Shown here: piece after piece, positions 45,658 to 56,027 of the stretch
Layout of the letters: each line of letters starts with the position of its first letter
Numbering within the stretch: the stretch's first letter is position 1
Assembly (NCBI RefSeq): GCF_037126465.1
Contig: NC_088201.1
Coordinates: 189,994,031 to 190,058,030, forward strand
Direction: 5' to 3'
DNA: 64,000 nt
Source: Ornithodoros turicata
Taxonomy: Eukaryota > Arthropoda > Arachnida > Ixodida > Argasidae
Program-made: the position numbers and the translations under genes
The notes under the pieces: model-generated
Seen by the model: only the letters and a program-made list of their open reading frames with translations
Database searches by the model: none
What the model was told of the DNA's origin: nothing

Positions 45658-45765
45658 TGTGGTGACAACAACGAAGACGAGCGCGAGCCTCGTGCCGATC
45701 AATAAATCGGAATCAGTTTTGGGTTTGACTCCGTCGTTACCAGACGCTGCCTCGCTCTCTCCACA
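45658..45765 (+). repeat. 3' LTR of the CsRn1-like element
   Basis: 108 bases matching the 5' LTR with a few substitutions; preceded by a G-rich polypurine tract. Confidence 0.85.
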
Positions 45766-47667
45766 GGCATGCACGGGCCACCAGACCTAGGCTTGGAGAG
45801 GAGCACAATCGCGTCACCAACTCGTCCTTCCTTGCGCGCCGCGCTAGTTCTCGGTCCGCAGTGGTAACGGCTGATTGCACGGCAAATTTTAGTGATGATG
45901 ATGATGGGGTGAGCGGCTCCTGTAAAAAGGGCCACATGGCTTGTTCAATTTTCGCGCGTACGTATTTCTCGTCAAAAAGCTGCGGATTGAGCCTCCAACA
46001 TCCCATGCCCCGTGGTCTGCGAAGTGAACCACCCATATATAGTATCAGCATGGCGTGGTCACTGTGTGCTGACTGTTGGGCGTTAATGCGTGCCTGATTC
46101 ACTGGGATGTTGCGTGAGATGTAAAAGCGGTCGATGCGCGTAGCCGCATCCCTGCCACTCCACGTAAAACCTGGCGAAGCGGGGTGCAGCGTCCGCCACA
46201 CGTCCACCAGATCCAGGCTCTCTATAGGGACCGAGCCAATGTGTTTCTCCTCCAACGAAGCGCCACCTTGCGGAACGGCCGACGCCGGCAGTAGGAGAAG
46301 CGGGAGAACTAGCGCCTGTTAGCAGCCAGTAAGCAAGTAGTTTTCCGTGGTTTTCCGTGCACTTGCACGTAAAGCTTAACACCCAAATGCCTAGCAACGT
46401 CAACTGCTGCGTGGTGGGGTGCAATGCGACTTACAGTAACTCGCCTGGGGTGAAATTTTATTGTTTTCCCTGGAAAAGTTACGAAAAGAAGCGACGCGCC
46501 ACATGGATCCAGCTTGTTCGCCGGCAAACGTGAGTATATTACTTTCTTTCGTTTTGTCTGCTTAGCTAACAGACTTGGGGGTCTCGTAGCGTATCCGGTA
46601 AGCCCTGGGAGCCAAGCAAGAATACACGGAAATGCAGCAAACATTTCATCGGGAACGCAAAGTCCGACGAGGAAAGACATCCTGCCTACAATCCGTCGAT
46701 TTTCCCCAGTGTGTACAGGAAGAGGCCCAGTTTCGCTGCTTCACGCTACGAAAGGTATCGGCGGCTATTTCGTTCGTTGTGTTCATACTCTGGTGTCGTT
46801 TCACCACAATGATCGATATTTTTGTTGAGTTGTGCTATGCGCTGCAGATATTTTTTTTTACGAAGGCGAATTAAGCCCTGGCAGAAAAGATACTGATTTT
46901 AGGGCTCATTTCTTGCCTCCCCTCGGGCAGATCGAAACGACGGAGGGAGACCACCGACCCCAGTGCCTTTGATGAGCTGTTGAATGCAGTCGATGAAGAA
47001 ACTGTCTGTACCGAACATTCTTCTGCAATAGATTAAGTGCACCACTGTGACCCAGTCACTCAGGCAGATAATGAGCCATTTCTTGTGGAGGTACAACAAT
47101 ATATTTCTCCAGCACTAACCTTGTTGCACAATAATGGTTACTGAAATGGTGTTATGTATCAACAGGCTTCCACAATGACAGATGACTCAGTAGAAACCTC
47201 AAAGCTTCTGTTCTTCTGCTGTGAGAAGGATGGAGACGGTACTGCCACTCAAATTGAGAGCGTACCAACAGTGGACGTGGGGACTGCGTGCCCAGGTGTG
47301 CAGTACGAGACGAAGGGCACCGGGACCATCTACAAGGAAGTGTATTTCGGTGGCTACAAGTCTATCGTAGATGATGAACAGCGGCTACTGGACCTTACAG
47401 GCGTGACGCTCGTGGTAAGTGGTGTGTGCAAGTGTTATAAAAAAAGTCAAATAGCCCACTTCCTTTATACATCCTGTGCTATATCTGTTCTTCAGATCCT
47501 GGCCATCCTACGGAGCCTGCTTCCAGACAGATGCCGCCACCCTCGTGAACTTGACATCAATGGCAAACTCATACTCTTTCTAATGAAGACGAAGCACGAC
47601 CTGCCATTTTCCTGTTTGGCGTCACTTTTCGGCATTCACCGCACCACAGCAGCGAAAATATTTAAGC

Positions 47668-48043
47668 TGTGAGAGCCAAACTGTTCAATTCGGCCTCACC
47701 GTCATCGTCATAAGCCAGCAGTGGCGCCGCTACATGCTTATAAGCGCGCGCCACGTGCTGTTCTGAGTTCTTTCATTGTACGACGTTCATCACCATACGT
47801 CGTTAGTCTGTTGGATCCCCGCTTTAGCTCATTCGGCCATTCATCACCCAAATTGCTAGGTATATCTTTACTGTCATTCATTGTATGTATCATACCAGAG
47901 TGTTAGTAAACTGTCTGTGTGTTATCCAAATGCCGTATTCCTGAATCTTATTTTTGAGTTTGGCAGATAGCCAGGGACATCGGGTCCGTCACCAGCGTTA
48001 ACACCTTTCTTCACCCCTTTCCCTTGGTCTATCTTGCCTCACA
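47668..48043 (+). repeat. 5' LTR, 376 bp
   Basis: It matches the 3' LTR at every base I compared except position 47876 (A, against T at 60956). It contains a TATAAG-like box near 47738 and an AGTAAAC near 47906. The 400 bases after it (48044-48445) are leader without a long frame. Confidence 0.93.
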
Positions 48044-48923
48044 TGGCGCAGTCGACAGGATACGGCAAGTGATTCTTCAGACTTTTCACTTCTGGTTGAT
48101 ACTGTATTAATTTTTGCAAGTACCTCGACTTCGAAGTCTTACGCTTTTGACGTAGTTCGAAAGGCTTGTTCGATTTAGGCTTAGCCTCGTCATTCGAACG
48201 CATTGCATAGCATCTTTCGAACAGTTCTATCCCTTCGTAACTTCCAGTTCACTTTTTTGTCACGCATTAATTGCGTCTTCAGTTTTTCGTTGCATTTGTG
48301 CATTTTTCAGTTGTTCGCAATTTCGAACGCGACGTTCGATGTTAGGTTCTGCTGGTAACACCTGTCTGGAGCTTGGTTCAGTATTTTTCCGTCTCTCGGT
48401 TTTCGTTGTGTCTTAACAAATATCGTCTTTTGAGTTTGTTCTTTCATGGACAGTCCAAAGGTGTTGAGACTTCTTTTGCGTCCAGCACAAGAGTTATTTG
48501 AAGAGTGCGTCTCACGTAATCTCACACTCCCAGAGAACGCTGATCCTCGTCAAGCAGCAATTCTCATCATGGAAGACGACGAAAGGAGGAAACATGCATC
48601 TACGAGTGCTATTCCCACCAAAGACAACGAGGAATACCAAACATCGGAAGAATGCGAATCATCCGAAGATGAACATCAGGATGAACAAGCCTCACCAACA
48701 AACAAAACAAGTAAGAAGACACGTACCGCGAGTTCCTCTGCTCCGATCACCATCGATCAGTTAGCTGAGATTTTCAAACAGGTGGTTTCCACACCACAGA
48801 GGATAGTAACCACCCCGGACCTTAGTCAGACATTGAAGTTCTTTTATGGCCGGCCCAACGATGATTTTCGCGCATGGCTTTCATCAATTGATGTGTTACG
48901 TATCCAGTACGGTTGGGACGATT

Positions 48924-51900
48924 CCCTGTTGAAAAAAAGCCAAATAGGTTGTATGCGATCCTATTTATCCTATACAAATTGATGTAGGATCCTTTATGTC
49001 CTATTTTGTATCATGTGGGAAGGTTGTGGGATCCTACATGTCCTATATTCACTCACATATAGGTGAGTCATAGCATCCTACATGTCTCATATTAGGCTAT
49101 GTAGGAGAGTTGTGGTGTCCTACTTGTCCCATATTCGGCAATATAGGAGAGTTGTAGGACACTACATTGCCTATATCCGGCTACGTAGCATACTTGTAGG
49201 ATCCTACAAGGCATCAAAAAGGAGCTATGGGAGATCTTACGTGACCTGTTTGGTTTCATGTGTGGAGGACGTGGGGAATTATTTTGAGATATGGAAGTGA
49301 TATATTAACACAGCAACAAACATTATTTGATTGCATATATTTATATATATCCTTCAAAACTGGGGCCTAGAACGAACTAGTCATATTCAATCACGTTTGC
49401 CAACGCGCATACATACGGCAGGTTATCAAGTGCGAATTCTATTAGAACCGCTGCAAATAAATATATATTTTTAGGTTAAAAACAAGTGAATGGACTGGTT
49501 GCATTCATTTATGGAACATGCATAGAGTATGTCCATTACTAGTCGACGAACCATCAAGCATACAATGATGCGTGCATTCCTTTGAGTGCTATTTAAGCAC
49601 AAACTTCGACAGCAGTGCGCAACAGGTCGACGTGGCGGTTGAACCCCATCGAGCGACATTGCGGTGTCGATGGGGTTCTCGGTCTAATTTCTAGGACTAA
49701 ACCGGTTCTATCAGGACGCGGTTTGTTGTCACGGATTCCCCAATCCTTCGCCTTCACGTACACGCTCACGGCTCGCAGGAATCCTAAGAGTAGTCGAGAT
49801 ACTTGAAAATTCCAGGCCTCCGTCTGCACTTCCGATGCATTCGGAGCTCCGTAACATCCGCCCCGCTGGTCATGTCGACACCAGAATTTCCGTCCTAGTA
49901 GGACTTGAGTCGCTCTACGATCGGTCAAATGGAATCATGGGTCGGTCTTTAGCGGTTCGGGGGCTGTAGGCCGAGACGCGTTCGTAACTCTGTTTTTCTA
50001 AGCTTTGACGCCCTTTTTCGGACGGAAGCCCGCGATGGACAGTTTTCATCTTTCTAGAGTGTACTCGCCTCAAATCGGTGAACGTGGCAAAATTTACTAG
50101 AGCTGTCAAAGTCTTCTGGTTCTCGAGCTACAGGTTTCCGTGTTTACACTCCTCCCAATACATGGGACTGCCGGTTGTTTTTTCCCTAAAACCGTTTTAA
50201 TAGCACCTACAGAGTCGTGTTTGACATAGTTTTGAAGCTCTTGACGTGCTCTTTCCAACCGCTTCAATCCCGTAAGCGCGCGACTCTCCGTTCCCCAGAT
50301 ATGGGCTTTGGAGTTGGAGGGTCATGGCACTGGCGCCAGCAAGTCTGGCTGACGCCGCTCGGAGACGCTTCCGTGAGTGCCGTTCCTTTAGTGCCGTAAT
50401 CTCGCTTACATAACGTCCAATTTACTGGAAATTTTGGATGCGTGTTCTTCGTTCTTTGCTCTACAACTTTTCAATTCGCACCTTCCGTCTATTTACTACA
50501 GATCATGGCATTATTCCCGAAATTCCTTAGGCTGACTCTCCTAGTTCTGCAACGTTCGGCCCTGTTTTTAGGTTTGAACCCTGTGGGAGATCTGAATCAC
50601 CTATTAACGGATTCGTGCACTCCGAACACCGAACGGCTAGAAACTTGCGGGATCTTTTTATCTCTCTCCATTCTCGAGTGAGGACAACATGGCAAAAGCG
50701 GCTCGTTATACATGGGGCTGGGGGCATTTTTTTCGATGTTGGTTGTTTGTTGGCGTAGAAATGTGATTGAAGACTTATTTTGACGGGAAAAACGTCCTCT
50801 TTCCAATGGCACTGGTCACCCGTACGCGCGACTTTCTGCTTTCTGGATGTAGCGCGAGGAGAGCATGGTGGAGAACCGTTACAGCCAGGTGGCGCCGTTG
50901 GAGCTTGGAATTCCTCCAGCTCATTTGGAAGGGAAATCTTAGAAGCGTTCGGACGCATGTCCAGAGAGCTCTCGTTCGGGAAGCGTCTTTCGTCGTAGTT
51001 TTGGTGGTTTTGGTGCCCCGCAGTGCTGTGACTGTATTTCATGCCTTACTAGTGGTATCTGGACCTGTTTCTGTGTGTGTACCTTGGAAGACCGAAAGCT
51101 GTTGGATTTCGTTAATTGAAGGTTAGTTGTGTGCATGTTTCGTGCACCTTTTGCGTTGTATTCTTCCTAGCGTGTGGGTTCCTATAACTTTATCCGCTCA
51201 GTGCGATTATTACCCTATTGTTACCTATTGCCTTATCCTCCATCTGTAATCTTGTGCTCTTACCCTGTTGGTTAACCTGTATCATCACTTAACATCAGGT
51301 TAATATCATGTGTGATGCTTCAGCGGCCCTGCTACAGGGTATCGGTGCTCTAAAGATACAGATCTTCCTTTTTTGGTTATTAATTCATAATAACTCAGCT
51401 TGGGTCATGCATATTTTCCCCGAGTGTGGAAGGAATATGTACAGAATGTAAATAATTGCGGATATTATAACTCAACGTGCATTGTTTTCACCCTGTTCAG
51501 GTAATGCCTTACTGACACCCTTGCTGTAGCCCCAGTTGTCATAGTTAATTGATCTTACTGCTAACAAACAAAACCATTGTCTTTGGACCTCAAGTAACAG
51601 CATATGTGGGAAGTCTGGTTAACTTGTGCACGAGTTTGGCATATTTTATGTGACACATAATGTATTATCCCTCGTTAAATCTAGCTTCCTAACTCACTTT
51701 ATTGTTTCAGATGCCTACAAGAAATGTACCTAAGAGCTATCATCTAGCATGATCTGTAAAGGTGTTGAAGACGCTGTACATCAGGCAAGAGTGTGATTGT
51801 TCAACAGTCACGTCAGAGGGATGATGAACGATATCAATAAAAAATAAAAAAACAGAAGCTGCATGATTTGTTATTTCCTAATATACACAGCACAATAGGG

Positions 51901-52172
51901 TGCACAAATTATACAGGATCACCACGAGAGACTTGGACCTATTTCCATGTAGGACCCAACGTAGGTCCCACAATCAAATAGGATCCTGTTTATATGTAGG
52001 ATCGCATTTGCATGTAGGTCCCACAACCAAATAGGATCCTGTTTATATGTAGGATCGCATTTGCATGTAGGACCCACAATTAAACAGGATCCTATTTGTA
52101 TGTAGGTTCCTTCATCATGTAGGACCTGGTGTCATAATACCATATGGAGTCAAGTAGGAATTTCCAACAGGG
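48924..52172 (+). mobile_element. Unclassified terminal inverted-repeat element, copy 1
   Basis: The ends are CCCTGTTGAAAAAAAGCC on the left and, inverted, CCCTGTTGGAAATTCC on the right. A TT duplication flanks it (48922-48923 and 52173-52174). Its 3249 bp interrupt Gag; excision rejoins GAC GAT TAT in frame. About 300 bp at each end carry repeated TAGGATCC/TAGGACC/GATCCTAC motifs. The middle has several short frames on both strands (up to 171 codons at 50527-51042 minus) with no recognisable domain. CACTA/EnSpm elements share 2-3 bp duplications and repeated motifs near the ends, but their termini read CACT, not CCCT. Confidence 0.85.
51950..52135 (+). repeat. TAGGATCC-type subterminal array of copy 1 (right end)
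   Basis: A unit of about 60 bp, with ATGTAGGTCCCACAA, CAAATAGGATCCTG and ATGTAGGATCGCATTTGC, is repeated about 2.5 times, then decays toward the terminus. Similar motifs in the left end (48940-49215) are spaced about 30-45 bp and partly inverted. The inverted equivalent is 52820-53010 in copy 2. Many sites are palindromes around GGATCC, suggesting a binding site for a dimeric protein. Confidence 0.7.
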
Positions 52173-52783
52173 TTATACCGCCTTAGCCATTGCAAAGAGT
52201 AAGCTTCGTGGTGCGGCCAAGGATTGGGACGATGGATCCGGAAGAAGTTGTGTCACATGGCAAGACTGGGCCAAAGGTTTGAAAGAGCAATTTGATTATG
52301 ATCCAGATCTACCAGATTGGAATCGCGATTGTGAAGCTAGAGTACAGAAAAGTGAAGAACCCATTTCTGACTATATTCACGCAAAGATTAAGATACTCTG
52401 CAAGTGCCCTTACCAGCTCAGGGAACGTGACATCACCAGAAGATCCGTTACATCACCATGGGTCTACAGAGCGAGGCAACGAGGACCAGTCTCACTTCCT
52501 ACTACATGTCTACTGGATGTGACTGTCTCACTCTGATCAAGCTGGCACGACAGATCGAACCTTCTCAGAAACACCGTGATCCAAACTGGCGTCAACAAGG
52601 AGCCAAGCCAAAGGACTACACGAAGAAGGAACATCAACGTCAGCAAGGCTTTTCGTCCACATCACAGCCTAAGTATTCATCTCGGCAAAATGGTGAGAAA
52701 CATTCTCCTACTTCCACCAAAACATCGGACAAATCAAGCCTAAAATACAAAGACCCAAAGGACTACACCAAACATCAAGACAA

Positions 52784-55700
52784 CCCTATTGGAAATTCCT
52801 ACTTGACTCCATATGGTATTATGACACCAGGTCCTACATGATGAAGGAACCTACATACAAATAGGATCCTGTTTAATTGTGGGTCCTACATGCAAATGCG
52901 ATCCTACATATAAACAGGATCCTATTTGGTTGTGGGACCTACATGCAAATGCGATCCTACATATTAACAGGATCCTATTTGATTGTGGGACCTACGTTGG
53001 GTCCTACATGCAAATAGGTTCAAGTCTCTCGTTGTGATCCCGTATAATTTGTGCACCCTATTGTGCTGTGTATATTAGGAAATAACAAATCATGCAGCTT
53101 CTATTTTTTATTTTTTATTGATATCGTTCATCATCCCTGTGACATGTCTGTTAAACAATCACACTCTTGCCTGATGTACAGCGTCTTCAACACCTTTACA
53201 GATCATGCTAGATGACAGCTCTAAGATATATTTCTTGTAGGCATCTGAAACAATAAAGTGAGTTAGGAAGCTAGATTTAACAAGGGATAATACATTATGT
53301 GTTACATAAAATATGCCAAAACTCGTGCACAGGTTAACCAGACTTCCCACATATGCTGTTACTTGAGGTCCAAAGACAATGGCTTTGTTTGTTAGCAGTA
53401 AGATCAATTAACTATGACAACTGGGGCTACAGCAAGGGTGTCAGTAAGGCATTACCTGAACAGGGTGAAAACAATGCACGTTGAGTTATAATATCCGCAA
53501 CTATTTACATTCTGTCATATTCCTTCCACACTCGGGGAAAATATGCATGACACAAGCTGAGTTATTATGAATTAATAACCAAAAAAGGAAGATCTGTATC
53601 TTTAGAGCACCGGTACCCTGTAGCAGGGCCGCAGAAGCATCACACATGATATCAACCTGATGTTAAGTGATGATACAGGTTAACCAACAGGGTAAGAGCA
53701 CAAGATTACAGATGGAGGATAAGGAAATAGGTAACAATAGGGTAATAATCGCACTGAGCGGATAAAGTTATAGGAACCCACATGCTAGGAAGAATACAAA
53801 GCAAAAGGTGCACGAAACATGACATTACATGCACACAACTAACCTTCAATTCACGAAATCCAACAGCTTTCGGTCTTCCAAGGTACACACACAGAAACAG
53901 GTCCAGATACCACTAGTAAGGCATGAAATACAGTCACAGCACTGCGGGGCATCAAAATCACCAAAACTACGACGAAAGACGCTTCCCGAACGAGAGCTCT
54001 CTGGACATGCGTCCGAACGCTTCTATGATTTCCCTTCCAAATGAGCTGGAGGAATTCCAAGCTCCAACGGCGCCACCTGGCTGTAACGGCTCTCTCCACC
54101 ATGCTCTCCTCGCGCTACATCCAGAAAGCAGAAAGTCGCGCGTACGGGTGACCATTGCCATTGGAAAGAGGACGTTTTTCCCGTCAAAATAAGTCTTCAA
54201 TCACATTTCTACGCCAACAAACAACCGACATCGAAAAAAATGCCCCCAGCCCCATGTATAACGAGCCGCTTTTGCCATGTTTGTCCTCACTCGAGAATGG
54301 AGAGAGATAAAAAGATCCCGCAAGTTTCTAGCCGTTCGGTGTTCGGAGTGCACGAATCCATTAATAGGTGATTCAGATCTCCCACAGGGTTCAAACCTAA
54401 AAACAGGGACGAAGGTGCGCAGAAGGAGAGTCAGCCTAAGGAATTTCGGGAATAACGCCATAACCTGTAGTAAATAGACGGAAGGTGCGAATTGAAAAGT
54501 TGTAGAGCAAAGAACGAAGAACACGCATGCAAAATTTCCAGTAAATTGGACGTTAGGTAAGCGAGATTACGGCACTAAAGGAACGGCACCCACGGAAGCG
54601 TCTCCGAGCGGCGTCAGCCAGACTTGCTGGCGCCAGTGCCATGACCCTCCAACTGCAAAGCCCATATCTGGGGAACGGAGAGTCTCGCGCTTACGGGATT
54701 AAAGCGGTTGGAAAGAGCACGTCAAGAGCTTCAAAACTATGTCAAACACGACTCTGTAGGTGCGATGGAAAACGTTTTAGGGGAAAAACAGCCGGCAGTC
54801 CCATGTATTGGGAGGAGTGTAAACACGGAAACCGGTAGCTCGAGAACCAGAAGACTTTGACAGCTGTAGTAAATTTTGCCACGTTCACCGAGTTGAGGCG
54901 AGTACACTCTAGAAAGATGAAAACTGTCCGACGAGGGCTTCCGTCCGAAAAAGGGCATCAAAGCTTAAAAAAACAGAGTTACGAACGCGTCTCTGCCCAC
55001 AACCCCCGAACCGCTAAAGACCGACTCATGGTTCCATTTGACCGATCGTAGAGCGACTCAAGTCCTACTAGGACGGAAATTCTGGCGTCGACATGACCAC
55101 CGGGGCGGATGTTACGGAGCTCCGAATGTATCGGAAGTGCAGACGGAGGCCTGGAATTTTCAAGTATCTCGACTACTCTTAGGATTTCCTGCGAGCCGTG
55201 AGAGTGCACGTGAAGGCGAAGGATCGGGGAATCCGTCACAACAAGCCACGTCCTGATAGAACCGGTTTAGTCGTAGAAATTAGACCGAAAACCCCATCGA
55301 CACCGCAATGTCGCTCGATGGGGTTCAACCGCCACCTCGACCTGTTGCGCACTGTTGTCGAAGTTTGTGCTTAAATAGTACTCAAAGGAATGCACGCATC
55401 ATTGTATGCTTGATGTTTCGTCGACTAGTAATGGGCATACTCTATGCATGTTCCATAAATGAATGCAACCAGTCCATTCAGTTGTTTTCAACCTAAAAAA
55501 ATATATTCATTTGCAGTGGTTCTAATAGAATTCGCACTTGATAACCTGCCGTATGTGTGCGCGTTGGCAAACATGATTGAATATGACTAGTTCGTTCTGG
55601 GCCCCTGTTTTGAAGGAATCAAATAATGTTTGTTGCTGTGTTAATATATCACTTCCATATCTCAAAATAATTCCCCACGTCCTCCCCACATGAAACCAAA

Positions 55701-56025
55701 CAGGCCACGTAAGATCTCCCATAGCTCCTTTTTGATGCCTTGTAGGATCCTACAAGTCTGCTACGTAGCCGGATATAGGCGATGTAGTGTCCTACAACTC
55801 TCCTATATTGCCGAATATGGGACAAGTAGGACACCACAACTCTCCTACATAGCCTAATATGAGACATGTAGGATCCTATGACTCACCTATATGTGAATTA
55901 ATATAGGACATGTAGGATCCCACAACTTTCCCACATGATACAAAATAGGACATAAAGGATCCTACATCAATTTGTATAGGATAAATAGGATCGCATACAA
56001 CCTATTTGGCTTTTTTTCAACAGGG
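52784..56025 (-). mobile_element. Unclassified terminal inverted-repeat element, copy 2, inverted
   Basis: This 3242-bp copy is the reverse complement of copy 1 with scattered differences of a few percent by eye. It is flanked by AA (52782-52783 and 56026-56027). Excision rejoins CAA GAC AAG GAC in the Gag-Pol frame. The left terminus here reads CCCTATTGG, one base from the other ends. It lies 611 bp from copy 1 in opposite orientation. Confidence 0.85.
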
Positions 56026-56027
56026 AA

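Larger units (their letters stand above)
43031..45765 (+). mobile_element. CsRn1-like Gypsy LTR retrotransposon, internally deleted
   Basis: Two 108-bp LTRs (43031-43138 and 45658-45765) begin TGTGGTGACAAC and end CTCTCCACA. The sequence after the left LTR, TGGTGACCAGGACG, resembles the primer-binding site typical of CsRn1 elements (tRNA-Trp). A purine tract GTGGGGGGG precedes the right LTR. Between them are gag, protease and RT pieces, a foreign-looking segment, and the end of the integrase (ETVSVERLKPAF). The length of 2.7 kb is well short of a complete element. I see no clear target duplication. Confidence 0.85.
42481..46310 (-). mobile_element. Tx1-like LINE, upstream half, split by an LTR element
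   Basis: On the minus strand 46310-45766 carries the second half of the endonuclease (DLVDVWRTLHPASPGFTW, RIDRFYIS, HSDHAML). The frame is then cut by the CsRn1-like element at 43031-45765. At 43030-42485 the linker and RT start resume with RGRAPGSDGLPPEFYLRF and LITLLCKDGGSPKS. The start of the endonuclease is missing at about 46310, where the ISL2EU-like transposon begins. The rest of the RT is at 36309-34834. Confidence 0.75.
48446..52783 (+). pseudogene. gag: Gypsy Gag, split by insertion and frameshifted
   Basis: The ATG at 48446 (MDSPKVLRLLLRPAQ) opens a frame to 48923: an acidic serine-rich region, then the capsid start with FYGRPNDDFRAWLSSIDVLR. After the first 3.25-kb insertion it resumes at 52175 with YTALAIAKSKLRGAAKDW and ISDYIHAKIKILCKCPY. 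A one-base frameshift lies near 52440. The rest continues in the frame of Pol (52458 onward), Lys/Ser/Thr-rich, to the second insertion at 52784. No zinc knuckle is visible. Taking out each insertion with one copy of its 2-bp duplication rejoins codons exactly. Confidence 0.8.

Noticed and set aside
48940..49215. Regularly spaced repeats resembling a CRISPR array
   Set aside because: The repeats are short, variable and palindromic, lie at transposon ends in a eukaryotic genome, and have no cas genes.
50527..51042. 171-codon minus-strand frame in the 3.25-kb element as a transposase
   Set aside because: No catalytic or DNA-binding motif is visible, and the matching region of copy 2 breaks the frame into shorter pieces.
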